Assembly: GCA_003576685.1 (NCBI GenBank)
Contig: QOZR01000011.1
Coordinates: forward strand, 62,001-126,000
Source of the DNA: Virgifigura deserti
Lineage (GTDB): Bacteria; Pseudomonadota; Alphaproteobacteria; Dongiales; Dongiaceae
Length of the DNA: 64,000 nt
Reading direction: 5' to 3'
Both the position numbers and the translations under genes were made by a program. The stretch's first letter is position 1, and each line of letters opens with the position of its first letter. Under the pieces are notes generated by a model, which did no database searches, had not been told where the DNA came from, and was given only the letters and a program-made list of their open reading frames with translations. This document shows positions 1 to 8,724 of the stretch, one piece after another.

Positions 1-759
1 ATCGACAATCTCGCGGCGCTGCGCAGTGGCGACCTGGACATGGCGGTCACCCAATCGGACTGGCAGTATTACGCCTATGAGGGCAAGGCGCTGTTCGAGG
101 AGGACGGCGCGTTCGAGGAGTTGCGGTCGATCCTCACCCTGCATGGCGAGCCGATCACCGTGGTCGCGCATCCCGATGCGGATATCGAGACGCTGCCCGA
201 CCTCGTGGGGAAACGCATCAATATCGGCGTACCTGGGTCTGGTCAGCATGTCATGGCCGAGACGCTGATCGAGACGCTTGGCTGGACGTCGGAAGACTTC
301 GCGGCGCTGTTGGAGATTGAGGTGAATGAGCAGTCACGTGGGCTCTGCGCCGGCGCGTTCGACGCCTTTATCCTTCCGGTCGGGCATCCGAACGGTGCCA
401 TTCAGGAAGCGGTCCGGGGCTGCGGCGCCGTGCTCATCGACCTCTCCGGCGCCGAAATTGACCAGTTGATCGAAGACACGCCCTACTTCGCGAAGACGGT
501 GATTCCGGCCGGGACCTATCCCGGGAACCCCGACGCTATAGCAGCCTTTGGCGTGAAGGCGACGCTCGTGGCGACGACGCGCTTGAGCGAGGAGATGGTG
601 TATCAGGTCGTCAAGGCCGTCTTCGAGAATTTCGACCACTTCAAGGCCATGCATCCGGCGTTTGCCGGACTGACTCCCGAAGAGATGATCGGGGCCGGGA
701 ACTCGGCCCCCCTGCATCCAGGGGCGCTTCGCTATTACAAGGAGCGGGGCTGGCGGTGA
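1..759 (+). CDS. TAXI-family TRAP transporter solute-binding protein (5' end missing)
   Basis: Periplasmic solute receptor of a tripartite ATP-independent transporter, TAXI subfamily. The reading frame is open from base 1 and runs in frame into the first Met at 40, so the N-terminus with its signal peptide lies outside the window. The visible 252 residues include the family-typical block NIGVPGSGQHVMAE followed by a helix ending in LLEI, and a late segment with AFGVKATLVATTRLSEE and the closing HPGALRYYKE. In this family the receptor hands substrate to a fused DctQM permease; no permease gene follows here, so it must be upstream or elsewhere. The substrate cannot be told from sequence. Confidence 0.88.
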   Translation: MDNLAALRSGDLDMAVTQSDWQYYAYEGKALFEEDGAFEELRSILTLHGEPITVVAHPDADIETLPDLVGKRINIGVPGSGQHVMAETLIETLGWTSEDFAALLEIEVNEQSRGLCAGAFDAFILPVGHPNGAIQEAVRGCGAVLIDLSGAEIDQLIEDTPYFAKTVIPAGTYPGNPDAIAAFGVKATLVATTRLSEEMVYQVVKAVFENFDHFKAMHPAFAGLTPEEMIGAGNSAPLHPGALRYYKERGWR

Positions 760-948
760 CAGGCGCCCTGGAGCGTCGGGAATCGGGTGTCGGGCGGTTA
801 ACGTTTGAGCTGCCGCCGACGTCTTGATCCTTCTGAGTTTCGATCTTAAGACCGCCTTAACCGGACGTCGACATACTGTCAACCGGTCCGACAGAGGCCA
901 CGCGGGCTTGCGGCCGGAATAGGCAAATGGTGGAAGCCGTCCAAGGCG

Positions 949-2052
949 ATGACGAGCAATCTTACGGAAGCCGACGTCACCCGTCTTCTGCATGACCCGT
1001 CGCCGGAGGCGCGTGCGGAGACGGCGGCAAAAATCGCCGTCAGCTTCGAGCGAGCCAAACTCAACGAGACCGAGCGCCGTATCGCCACCGATATCTTTCG
1101 CGTCATGGCGCGCGACGTCGCCGTGCATGTTCGCGAGACGCTCTCCCGGAACCTGAAGGCGAGTGACGATCTGCCGCACGATCTGGCGCTCGTCCTGGCG
1201 CGCGATGTCGAGTCCGTGGCGCTCCCGATCCTCGAGCACTCCGCTGTTCTGACCGACGAGGACCTGGTCGAGATCGTTCGCGGATCGAGCGCCGAGAAGC
1301 AGGCCGCGATCGCCCGGCGGACATCGGTTTCCGCGCCCGTTGCGGACGCCTTGATCGACAGCCGGAACGAAGGCGCCGTTGCCCATCTGGTCGAGAACGC
1401 GGGCGCCGAACTGTCTGAAAAGGCGCTGCAGCAGGTTCTCGACAGCTATGGCGAGGAAGACTCGGTCAAGGGATCGATGGCTCGTCGCGCGAAGCTCCCG
1501 ATCACGGTGGCCGAAAGGCTTGTCGTGATGGTTTCCGACAACCTGCGCGAATATCTGGTCACCCACCATGAGCTGTCGCCCGCACTCGCCACCGACTTGA
1601 TTCTCGAGAGCCGCGAGCGCGCGACGGTCGGCCTCCTCCCGCCCGCCGCGGAGGCACCGGACATCGAGAAGCTAGTGCGGCAGCTGAAGGTGAATGGCCG
1701 GCTCACGCCGTCGATCGTCCTGCGGGCACTGTGCTTGGGCGACCTTGCCTTCTTTGAAGCGAGCCTGGCGGTTCTCGCGAAGACTCCGATCGTCAATGCG
1801 CACACGCTGATCCACGATCCCGGCTCGCTCGGGCTGAAGTCTCTGTATCTCCGCGCCAGTCTTCCGGAGCGCATGTACCCGGCTTTCCGCGTCGCGGTGG
1901 ATGTCGCCCGTGAAACCGAATATGACGGCGGCGAGCGCGATCGCGAGCGCTATGTCTCCCGCATGATCGAGCGGATTCTGACGCAGTATGAGAATGTCGG
2001 TTTCGACAATCTGGACTATCTGCTGAAGAAGTTGAAGCAGCTCGCAGCCTGA
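949..2052 (+). CDS. DUF2336 domain-containing protein
   Basis: A 367-residue, almost wholly helical protein matching the alphaproteobacterial DUF2336 family, recognisable by repeated HEAT-like helices such as IAVSFERAKLNETERRIA, ARDVESVALPILEHS and the VAHLVENAGAELSEKALQ stretch. The family has no settled biochemical role; some members sit near signalling or cell-cycle genes. There is no signal peptide or membrane segment, so it is probably cytoplasmic. It stands alone, with about 190 bases of non-coding sequence before it. The ATG at 949 has only a weak ribosome-binding site. The family call is from pattern recognition, not a search. Confidence 0.8.
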   Translation: MTSNLTEADVTRLLHDPSPEARAETAAKIAVSFERAKLNETERRIATDIFRVMARDVAVHVRETLSRNLKASDDLPHDLALVLARDVESVALPILEHSAVLTDEDLVEIVRGSSAEKQAAIARRTSVSAPVADALIDSRNEGAVAHLVENAGAELSEKALQQVLDSYGEEDSVKGSMARRAKLPITVAERLVVMVSDNLREYLVTHHELSPALATDLILESRERATVGLLPPAAEAPDIEKLVRQLKVNGRLTPSIVLRALCLGDLAFFEASLAVLAKTPIVNAHTLIHDPGSLGLKSLYLRASLPERMYPAFRVAVDVARETEYDGGERDRERYVSRMIERILTQYENVGFDNLDYLLKKLKQLAA

Positions 2053-2092
2053 CGGGCCGGCGGCCGGTCACCCGGATCCGTCGGACCGGCGG

Positions 2093-2497
2093 CTAAAGAT
2101 GGTCGGTCTCGAGATCCCCGCAGGAATAGCCGAGCGCGGACAGGGCCTCCTCCATATAGTCGGCGACGAGCGGCGTTCCGATCAGATAGTCGGGCGCCTG
2201 GTCGTTCTCGATTTGCTTCGCCTCTTCCAGGACAGTCTCCCATTCGTCCTTGGTGTAGTCGCCGCGTCCGATCCACATCAGCGCGAGCAGCGAGGCGGTC
2301 TCCTCCTCGTTCAGGGACTCGAGGAAGGATCGCATCTCGATCTGAACCGGGTCGCTTCCGTAATCCTCAAGAATTTCCCGGAAATCGTCGTCCGAGACAT
2401 TCGACCCCGGGTCCGGTTCGACCACCCCGGTCTTGGCTTGGAACTGCCGGGCTTTGATGATGAAGTAGCAGGCTTTCTCCGGATCGATCGCTATCAT
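2093..2497 (-). CDS. DUF3775 domain-containing protein
   Basis: A small acidic cytoplasmic protein of 134 residues recognised as DUF3775 from the opening IDPEKACYFIIKARQF, the SFLESLNEEETASLLALMWIGRGDY core and the PLVADYMEEALSALG end. The function of the family is unknown. The start at 2497 is preferred over an upstream ATG at 2563 because GGAGG lies eight bases before it and family members begin near this point. The gene is convergent with the DUF2336 gene and separated from it by about 40 bases. A hairpin with a T-run on the same strand lies just upstream (2578-2609) and should insulate it from transcription entering from the right. Confidence 0.8.
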   Translation of the reverse strand: MIAIDPEKACYFIIKARQFQAKTGVVEPDPGSNVSDDDFREILEDYGSDPVQIEMRSFLESLNEEETASLLALMWIGRGDYTKDEWETVLEEAKQIENDQAPDYLIGTPLVADYMEEALSALGYSCGDLETDHL

Positions 2498-2577
2498 CTC
2501 GCCTCCAATCTTGACGGCCTCTGGCTTTATGTCTCCATGATTAGGAAAGGGGCGGAGAATCACAATTGCCGCCCGGC

Positions 2578-2609
2578 AAAGAAAAGGCCGGGGCTTTCAG
2601 AGCCCCGGC
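2578..2609 (-). terminator. Rho-independent terminator, minus strand, no obvious parent gene
   Basis: A perfect 9-bp stem (GCCGGGGCT at 2587-2595 with AGCCCCGGC at 2601-2609) encloses a 5-base loop and is followed on the minus strand by TTTTCTTT (2578-2585). It would end a leftward transcript arriving from 2610-2760, yet no convincing gene is seen there on that strand. Confidence 0.7.
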
Positions 2610-2842
2610 GAGTCGACAGGGAGGCTGCCGTAATTCGCTGCCAGGGGAAGCAGCAACCGCCACGGGCACGGGCGGATCTCTACCTCAATAACGGTTCGTG
2701 ATTTCCGAAGGTTCCACCTGGTCCGGAAATCTCGGACGGTTCCGCAATACTACCCGCAGGAACAATGTCTTTACCAAGAACGTTATCGGGCCATGGAACC
2801 AAGCGTCAGCGGCGCGGCGCTCACAGCACTGTTGGAGGAAGC

Positions 2843-3760
2843 GTGTCTGGAAAGCGGGCCCTACTGCTGGTGAACGCGAAGAGCCGGCGTGGAAAGGTCG
2901 ATTTCACGGCCGCGCTCGATCGGCTGCGTCAGGACGATTTGGAACTGATCGAGGCGTTCACGCGCCGGCCGCGGGAGATCCCGGAGGTCATCCGCCGTCA
3001 TCGGGACGAGATCGATTGCATCATTCTCGGCGGTGGCGACGGCACGCTGAATGCCGCAGCGGAAGCCCTGCTCAACGCCGGCTTGCCGCTCGGTATCCTG
3101 CCGATGGGGACCGCCAACGATTTCGCCCGGACGCTAGGAATCCCGACGACGCTGCCGGAGGCCTGCGAAGTTATCGTCGGTGGCGTTCTGCACCCGATCG
3201 ACCTCGGCGTGGTCAACGGAAAATATTTCTTCAACGTTGCGAGCATGGGGTTGAGCGTGCAGTGTGCTCGCCGTCTGACGGGCGAGGTCAAGCGCCGTTG
3301 GGGTGTGCTGGGATACGCGATCTGCACGCGTGACGCGCTGAAGGCGACCCGGACCTTCTCGGCGGAAGTGACTTGCGACGGGCGGACTTCCCGCTTCCGC
3401 TCCATTCAGATCGCTGTCGGCAACGGGCGGCACTATGGTGGCGGGCTCACCGTCTCCGAGGACGCGGCCATCGACGATGCGCGACTAGACCTCTACAGCC
3501 TCAGGCCGCAGAGCATCTGGTCGCTGATTGCGCTGATCCCATCGATGCGCAGCGGGCGGCATGGTCGGTGGGAGAGCGTCGATCTGCTGCATGGGCAGAA
3601 GATGCGAATCGTTACCGATGAGCCGATGCGCATCAACACCGACGGAGAGGTGACGACGCGCACGCCGGCTGAGTTCCGCGTGCTCCCGGGCGCGCTGTCC
3701 GTATTCGTGCCCGAACGTTACGTGCTCGACCGAAAGGAGGCCCTCCGTGCTGCGGGATGA
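2843..3760 (+). CDS. Diacylglycerol/lipid kinase family protein (YegS-like)
   Basis: A soluble or membrane-associated lipid kinase of about 305 residues from the DAGK catalytic family that phosphorylates diacylglycerol-type lipids. The nucleotide-binding GGGDGTLN motif is intact, followed by the PMGTANDFA motif, and the C-terminal half (GNGRHYGGGLTVSEDA, DGE near the end) is typical. The GTG at 2843 is preferred because GGAGG lies four bases upstream and the conserved domain starts right after it; an ATG at 2765 would add 26 residues that do not look like the family. Its last 14 bases overlap the next gene, so the two are probably co-translated. Confidence 0.87.
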   Translation: MSGKRALLLVNAKSRRGKVDFTAALDRLRQDDLELIEAFTRRPREIPEVIRRHRDEIDCIILGGGDGTLNAAAEALLNAGLPLGILPMGTANDFARTLGIPTTLPEACEVIVGGVLHPIDLGVVNGKYFFNVASMGLSVQCARRLTGEVKRRWGVLGYAICTRDALKATRTFSAEVTCDGRTSRFRSIQIAVGNGRHYGGGLTVSEDAAIDDARLDLYSLRPQSIWSLIALIPSMRSGRHGRWESVDLLHGQKMRIVTDEPMRINTDGEVTTRTPAEFRVLPGALSVFVPERYVLDRKEALRAAG

Positions 3761-4193
3761 ACGGCAGATCGCGTTGAACGACGTGATCGTGGCGTGCAAG
3801 GACGCCGCGGACGGATATGACGACGCTGCAGACGCGTCGGGAGAGCCGGAACTGGCGGCTCTCTTTCGCACCTACGGGCGGCGGCGGCGCGAGGTCGCCG
3901 CGGAGCTGGAGACGCATATTCGGGATCTCGGGGACCTGCCGCGCAACCCCGACGCCGATGCGGAAACCATCGAGCGGCTGTTCACCCAATTGAAGGCGAT
4001 CCTTTCCGCTGACGAGCGCGCGACGCTGCTGGAAGAGCGCGAGCGCGGCGAAGTGGAGATCGGCCGTCTTGTCGAGGCCGCTCTGAACACGGACCTGCCG
4101 GAGGGGACGAAGACGGCCCTGCGTCAGCTCGGGCAGGAGGCGTCGGAGGCGGCGCAGTGCCTGGCCGCGGCGCGCGCGCCGCAAAATACCTGA
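3747..4193 (+). CDS. DUF2383 (PA2169-like) four-helix-bundle protein
   Basis: A 148-residue helical protein resembling the ferritin-like DUF2383 family. It begins with a GTG placed six bases after AAAGGAGG, inside the end of the lipid kinase gene, which indicates translational coupling. The helices start with QIALNDVIVACKDAADGYDDAA and carry the Leu/Ala spacing of a helical bundle, with a basic RTYGRRRREVAAELE second helix. Members are often linked to stress or stationary-phase conditions; no catalytic residues can be named from sequence. Pairing with a lipid kinase hints at envelope stress, but that is inference. Confidence 0.72.
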   Translation: MLRDERQIALNDVIVACKDAADGYDDAADASGEPELAALFRTYGRRRREVAAELETHIRDLGDLPRNPDADAETIERLFTQLKAILSADERATLLEERERGEVEIGRLVEAALNTDLPEGTKTALRQLGQEASEAAQCLAAARAPQNT

Positions 4194-4217
4194 CCGCGGC
4201 GCGCGCGATGATGGCCT

Positions 4218-5471
4218 TCAGAGTCCGCGGGCGTCGGAGAAGTCCGTCCGCTCAAGATTCGTGAAGGAAAACTTGGCGCCCGTGAGATCGGCGCCGCGAA
4301 ACCGTCCACGCCGCAGATCGGCTCTGCTGAAATCGACGGGCCAATAGCGCTGGTCGCCCTGGTCGGTGCCTTCGAACGGCGCGGCCGTGAAGCTTGTATT
4401 TACCGCATCGATGTCGCAGAGCTTCGCACCGCGAAAGGACGCCCCCGAGCAGTCGGCTCCGGCGAGTGATGCTCCCGAGAGATCGGCGGCGTCGAAGCAG
4501 GCGAACCGCAGGCGCGTATGATCGAATCTCGCCTTCTGCAGGCGTGCGTTGCTGAAGGAGGCGGCACTGAGTTCCTGGCCCGCAAAATCGACGCCCTGAA
4601 GGTCCGCCCCATCAAACGCGGCCCGTCGCCCGCGCCGACCGCCGCTTTCGACCCAAACGGCGTGATCGCGAAGCATATCGGTGACCGCGGCGGCGTCGAC
4701 GACGCGGTCGGCGAGAATCGCCTGCGACAGGTCCGCGTCGACCAGTCGGCACTCCATCAAATCGGCTCCGGTCAGCACCGTCCGTGTCAGCTTGACATTG
4801 GCAAGCTGCGCCCGGTTCAGCTTGGCATTGGTCAGGTCCGCGCCGGTGAGATCGGCACCGCTGAGATCGGCATCCGTGAAATCGGCGTTGCGCAGCACGG
4901 TCCCGGTCAACACGGCATCGCGCAGCAGAACGCCGGACAGGTTGGCGCCTGTGAGATCGGTGTTGGTGATCGTCGCGCCTTCCATCCGCAGGCCGGCCAG
5001 ATCGGCATAAATCATGTTGGAATCGCTGATTGTGACGCCGTCCGCCTTGGACAGCGATAGGCTGATGAGCTGCCCGTTGTCCCAGCAGGCGAAGGAGCTT
5101 TCCTGGAGGTTCACGCCTTGCATGTCGCAGCCGATGATCCGCGCTCCGCCGAGGTGCGTGCCCCGCATGTTGGCCCGCAGGAGTGTTGTCCGCTCCAGTG
5201 TCGCGTCGGTCAGATCGGCGCCGAAGAGATCCGCTTCGGCCAGGTCGCAGTCGGCGAAGAGACATGCGACCATGCAACTGCCGAGGAAGCGTGCACGGCT
5301 CAGGTTCCGCTCCGTGAAGCGCTGCCCGCCCAGCATCTGACGCGAGAAGTCGGCCTGCGCTCCGCCGGCGTTGGAAAGCCATTTCAGGTGCTTGTCGAAG
5401 ACCTGCTGCAGCTGTGCCTGCTCCATCGCCATTCCGCATCCGGAAATCGTCTCGACGACCCAGGACAGCAT
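4218..5471 (-). CDS. Pentapeptide-repeat protein
   Basis: A 417-residue protein made almost wholly of A(D/N)LXX pentapeptide repeats, which fold into a right-handed quadrilateral beta helix. Runs such as ADLFGADLTDATLERTTLLR and ADLSGADLTGADLTNAKLNR are regular from about residue 60 to 260; a short linker with LRDHAVWVESGGRRGRRAAF separates a second repeat block that runs to the C-terminus. The family includes DNA-gyrase-protecting mimics (Qnr, MfpA) and proteins of unknown role; nothing here singles out one of these. There is no signal peptide. The start may instead be the Met codons 13 or 15 residues in, close to AMEQAQLQ. Confidence 0.85.
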   Translation of the reverse strand: MLSWVVETISGCGMAMEQAQLQQVFDKHLKWLSNAGGAQADFSRQMLGGQRFTERNLSRARFLGSCMVACLFADCDLAEADLFGADLTDATLERTTLLRANMRGTHLGGARIIGCDMQGVNLQESSFACWDNGQLISLSLSKADGVTISDSNMIYADLAGLRMEGATITNTDLTGANLSGVLLRDAVLTGTVLRNADFTDADLSGADLTGADLTNAKLNRAQLANVKLTRTVLTGADLMECRLVDADLSQAILADRVVDAAAVTDMLRDHAVWVESGGRRGRRAAFDGADLQGVDFAGQELSAASFSNARLQKARFDHTRLRFACFDAADLSGASLAGADCSGASFRGAKLCDIDAVNTSFTAAPFEGTDQGDQRYWPVDFSRADLRRGRFRGADLTGAKFSFTNLERTDFSDARGL

Positions 5472-5524
5472 GAAATAATTACCAAGTCCTTCAGGGGCCG
5501 GAGCAACAGGCGTTAAGCACTTCG

Positions 5525-5731
5525 TCAGCCGCCGCCGATCCCCTCGGTGATGCGGCCCGTTCCGTTACAGGTCGGGCATCTGTCCCCATCCTGGCGGCCG
5601 GTGCCGGAGCAGTCGCGGCACAGATCCTCACCGGTTCCGGGGGTGTCGGGCGGAGCCTCGTCTCCGGGATTCAGCTCGTCGCCGCCGGATGCACGGTATT
5701 GCCAGGGTATTTCGCCTTCCTGTTCGACCAT
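5525..5731 (-). CDS. Small DnaJ-type zinc-finger (CxxCxGxG) protein
   Basis: A 68-residue protein whose second half carries two CXXCXGXG units, CRDCSGTG and CPTCNGTG, the zinc-binding repeat of the DnaJ cysteine-rich domain. Four cysteines would ligate one zinc ion. There is no J domain and no other domain, so it resembles the short stand-alone rich-in-GTG zinc proteins seen in many proteobacteria, of unknown role. It lies about 50 bases upstream of the pentapeptide gene on the same strand and could share its transcript. Confidence 0.7.
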   Translation of the reverse strand: MVEQEGEIPWQYRASGGDELNPGDEAPPDTPGTGEDLCRDCSGTGRQDGDRCPTCNGTGRITEGIGGG

Positions 5732-6120
5732 TCTCGTACTCCACTCGCCATATTCTTCCTGTGAGAGGCCCTATTCGGCGCCTTTTGAACCAGGAACCCG
5801 GAACAAGGCGTCCGGTTCCGCCGCCGCGGATGCGACCGGCCGCTGAAACAGGCGGATTCGGAAAATTGCAATCCGCCGTGTTTTGCCGCATCATTTAGGG
5901 TGTTTCGGGAGTGCTTGTTGCAAGTTCAGCGACGGGCAGGAACCGAAGCAAGGCGGCAGAGTGCCGTGACACCAGCAATCATCCAGCGGCGAAGGATCGT
6001 TGCGATGATGTGCATTCGCTTTAGCAAAGGAGAGATGGCGCGTTCGAACGCCCCGTCCGATGTGCCTTCACTCCGGAGGTGCTGCGTCGTGCCGCAACTC
6101 CGACGACCAGGGAGGAATGA
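5732..6120. other. Intergenic region with divergent promoters expected
   Basis: About 390 bases between the leftward zinc-finger gene and the rightward DUF1326 gene. I see no convincing coding sequence or hairpin terminator. GGGAGGAATG at the right end supplies the ribosome-binding site of the DUF1326 gene. Confidence 0.4.
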
Positions 6121-6753
6121 ATGGCTGAGGTCGACTGGCGTCTGAAAGGGGAGTGGGTGAAGAATTGCAACTGCGCCTTCGGCTGCCCGTGCGACTTCAA
6201 CGCGCGGCCGACCCAAGGGCACTGCGAAGGTCTGGTGGCGATGAACATCCAGGAGGGCCATTTCGGCGATGTCCGGCTGGACGGCCTGAAGTTCGTCGTG
6301 ACGGTGAGTTGGCCGGGAGCGCTGCACGAGGGCAACGGAACCATCCAACCGATCATCGACGAGCGCGCGGACCAGCAGCAGCGCGAGGCGCTTCTGGCAA
6401 TCATGTCGGGCCAGCATTCGGCGGACGGCACGCTCTTCAATATCATGAGCCTGATCGTGACCGAGATTCTGGAGCCGCAGTTCGCGCCGATCGATTTCAC
6501 GTTCGACATGGAGGCGCGGCGGGCACGGGTCTCGGTTCCGGGCATTCTCGAGACGGAGGTGGAGCCGATCCGCAACCCGGTGACCGGCGCCGAGCATCGG
6601 ATCCAGGTGATGATGCCGGACGGCTTCGAACACCGCGGTGCCGAGGTCGCCAGCGCCCGCATCGCCAGCACCGGCGGGATCAAGTTCGAGACGCCACAGG
6701 GCCACAGCTCGCTGGCGACGGTCGAGCAGACGCCGACGGGCGTCGCTGCCTAG
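6121..6753 (+). CDS. DUF1326 domain-containing protein
   Basis: A 210-residue cytoplasmic protein of the DUF1326 family. The diagnostic cysteine cluster is near the N-terminus, WVKNCNCAFGCPCDFNARP, a likely metal-binding CXCXXXCXC, followed by HCEGLVAMNIQEGHFGDV. The remaining beta-rich body (IDFTFDMEARRARVSVPG) is typical. GGGAGGA sits just before the ATG. It is followed 30 bases later by a DUF2182 membrane protein; these two families are frequent operon partners, and the shared cysteine and methionine content suggests joint metal handling, though no function is established. Confidence 0.87.
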   Translation: MAEVDWRLKGEWVKNCNCAFGCPCDFNARPTQGHCEGLVAMNIQEGHFGDVRLDGLKFVVTVSWPGALHEGNGTIQPIIDERADQQQREALLAIMSGQHSADGTLFNIMSLIVTEILEPQFAPIDFTFDMEARRARVSVPGILETEVEPIRNPVTGAEHRIQVMMPDGFEHRGAEVASARIASTGGIKFETPQGHSSLATVEQTPTGVAA

Positions 6754-6783
6754 AGCCCGGACAGGATAATAGGGAGGGGGCCG

Positions 6784-7575
6784 ATGACCGGCACGACCAC
6801 GCTGGAACGGCTGCTGCGCCGTGACCGCGCGGTGGTGGTTGCGGGGCTCGTCGGCGTGATCCTCCTGTCCTGGGCCTATCTGCTCCTTGGCGCCGGGATG
6901 CCGATGGACCCGATGTCGATGGGCGAGGCGATGGCCGGCATGGCGCCGATGGCCTGGTCGCCGTCCTACGCCCTGCTGATGGTCGTCATGTGGGCGGTGA
7001 TGATGGCGGCGATGATGCTGCCGAGCGCGGCGCCGATGATCCTTCTGTTCGCGGCCATCGACAGAAAGCGCCGCCAGGGCGGTTCGCCCTATGGCCGGAC
7101 CTGGGCTTTCGCGTTGGGTTACGTCGTCGTCTGGCTGGGCTTCAGCCTCGTGGCCGCCGCCCTGCAATGGCAGTTGGAACGCGTCGCGCTCTTGTCGCCG
7201 ATGATGGCCAGCACGAGCGCCGTTTTTGGCGGCGTCGTCCTGCTGGCCGTGGGATTCTATCAGCTGACACCGCTGAAGCAGGCCTGTCTGAAGCACTGCC
7301 GCTCGCCTTTGGACTTCATCCTTCATCACTGGCGTGCCGGTATGGGCGGCGCGACGGCAATGGGCTTGGCACATGGGGCCTATTGCCTGGGTTGCTGCTG
7401 GATGCTGATGGCGCTGCTGTTCGTCGGCGGTGTCATGAACCTGCTCTGGATCGCCGCCATCGCGGCGTTCGTGCTGGTCGAGAAGACAGCGCCTGCCGGT
7501 CACTGGCTCGGTCATGCCGCGGGACTCGTCCTGATCGTCTGGGGGGGCGCGACCATCGCATCCGCTCTGCCGTAA
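6784..7575 (+). CDS. DUF2182 integral membrane protein
   Basis: A 263-residue polytopic membrane protein of the DUF2182 family (predicted metal-binding membrane protein). About seven hydrophobic segments are visible. The first periplasmic stretch is strikingly methionine-rich (MPMDPMSMGEAMAGMAPM), and conserved LTPLKQACLKHC and GAYCLGCCWMLM motifs add cysteines and a histidine near the membrane. Methionine/cysteine clusters of this kind usually bind copper(I), so a copper-handling role with the upstream DUF1326 protein is plausible but inferred. GGAGGGGG precedes the ATG. Confidence 0.87.
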   Translation: MTGTTTLERLLRRDRAVVVAGLVGVILLSWAYLLLGAGMPMDPMSMGEAMAGMAPMAWSPSYALLMVVMWAVMMAAMMLPSAAPMILLFAAIDRKRRQGGSPYGRTWAFALGYVVVWLGFSLVAAALQWQLERVALLSPMMASTSAVFGGVVLLAVGFYQLTPLKQACLKHCRSPLDFILHHWRAGMGGATAMGLAHGAYCLGCCWMLMALLFVGGVMNLLWIAAIAAFVLVEKTAPAGHWLGHAAGLVLIVWGGATIASALP

Positions 7576-7668
7576 TTTAAATCAGTCGCCTGCGCGGAAT
7601 GCGCGGCGGAACTCGCCTCGAGGGGAAGGCGTTCTCGTCTCGTGGGACGATCGGCAAAGGGCGAAGCC

Positions 7669-8082
7669 ATGGAGCATAGAAGACGTCAGAGCATTGCAAT
7701 CTATCATGCGCCGGGATCCGAGCGCCTGGAACGGTTGGCAGGCTTTCTGGACGATCTGTCCGCCGATGCGCTCACCTTCTGCTGCTGGTACAGCCGGGGA
7801 AAGGGGTGCGCGGTCGGCTTGGCCGCCGCCATGAATCCCTGGTTCCGGGCCCAGGGCCTTCGACTCGAAAGCGCGGAGAGCGTGAAGGATTGCCGGCCGG
7901 TCTATCGCAACCATTCGGATTGGCAGGCCGTGGCGACGTTCTTCGGGCTCACCAACGAGGATGCGCGGGCCCTGTTCGATCGGGGCGGCTATGGCGGTCA
8001 GGCGCGCCCGCACCCGCGGCAGGTGGCGCGAAAGATCCGCGCCCATCTGAAAGCGAGCGAGCTTCACGCGATCCCCGCGTGA
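7669..8082 (+). CDS. Hypothetical protein, 137 residues
   Basis: An unrecognised, probably cytoplasmic protein. It contains a short LTFCCWYSRGKGCAVGL segment with three cysteines, and a C-terminal part rich in basic residues (ARPHPRQVARKIRAHLKAS) that could contact nucleic acid. The ATG at 7669 follows AAAGGGCG at a suitable spacing; a GTG at 7642 is an alternative start that adds nine residues. It is followed by the phosphoesterase gene on the same strand after about 90 bases. Confidence 0.55.
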   Translation: MEHRRRQSIAIYHAPGSERLERLAGFLDDLSADALTFCCWYSRGKGCAVGLAAAMNPWFRAQGLRLESAESVKDCRPVYRNHSDWQAVATFFGLTNEDARALFDRGGYGGQARPHPRQVARKIRAHLKASELHAIPA

Positions 8083-8170
8083 ACGCGCCGCCTCGCGTCG
8101 CTCGACATCGCCATAGAGTGAACCAGCCGCACAGAGTGATGTGAGGCGTCGGCGGGACGGGCGATCGGCG

Positions 8171-8680
8171 ATGACGGTGTTCTTCACCAGCGACACGCAT
8201 TTCGGCCATGGCGGCGCGCTCGGCCTGTTCGGGCGTCCCTTCGCGTCCGTGGCGGAGATGGATGCGGAGCTGATCCGGCGCTGGAACGACAGCGTCGGCC
8301 CGGAGGACGACGTCTGGCATCTCGGCGATTTCGCGATTCGGCAACGGGCCGGGCGCATGGCGGAGATCCTCGAGGCGCTCGCCGGTCGCAAGCATCTGGT
8401 CGTCGGCAACAATGACGGCGAGGTGACCACCAGCCTACCGGGTTGGGCCAGTGTGCAGCCCTATGCGGAAATCATGCTCGACGACACGCGCCTCGTCCTG
8501 TGCCACTACCCGTTCCGGTCTTGGAACGGCATGGGCAAAGGCGCCGTCAATCTGCATGGCCACAGCCATGGCCGCATGGCGCCACTGCCGCGACAGGCGG
8601 ATGTCGGCGTCGATCTATGGGACTTCCGGCCGGTGACGTTGGCGCAGCTTCGCCTCGGCCGGCGGCGCAAGGCGCGATGA
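8171..8680 (+). CDS. Calcineurin-like metallophosphoesterase
   Basis: A compact 169-residue phosphoesterase with all the metal-binding motifs of the calcineurin-like superfamily: SDTHFGH near the N-terminus, DDVWHLGDF, VVGNND, CHYPF and the closing LHGHSHG. Small members of this shape hydrolyse phosphodiesters of nucleotides or unknown substrates in the cytoplasm. The ATG at 8171 places the first motif seven residues in, as is usual; an upstream in-frame GTG at 8141 is less likely. Confidence 0.88.
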   Translation: MTVFFTSDTHFGHGGALGLFGRPFASVAEMDAELIRRWNDSVGPEDDVWHLGDFAIRQRAGRMAEILEALAGRKHLVVGNNDGEVTTSLPGWASVQPYAEIMLDDTRLVLCHYPFRSWNGMGKGAVNLHGHSHGRMAPLPRQADVGVDLWDFRPVTLAQLRLGRRRKAR

Positions 8681-8724
8681 TTCTCTCCCCATACCGGGAC
8701 GGGCGCCAGGGCCTGTGTCCTGCG

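Noticed and set aside
2610..2765. Possible SRP RNA or 6S RNA ahead of the orphan terminator
   Set aside because: A GCCAGGGGAAGCAGC stretch recalls SRP RNA, but the GGAAGG core and the expected helix are missing.
5926..7515. 529-codon minus-strand frame over the DUF1326/DUF2182 genes
   Set aside because: His/Arg-rich shadow; the plus-strand genes have family motifs and ribosome-binding sites.
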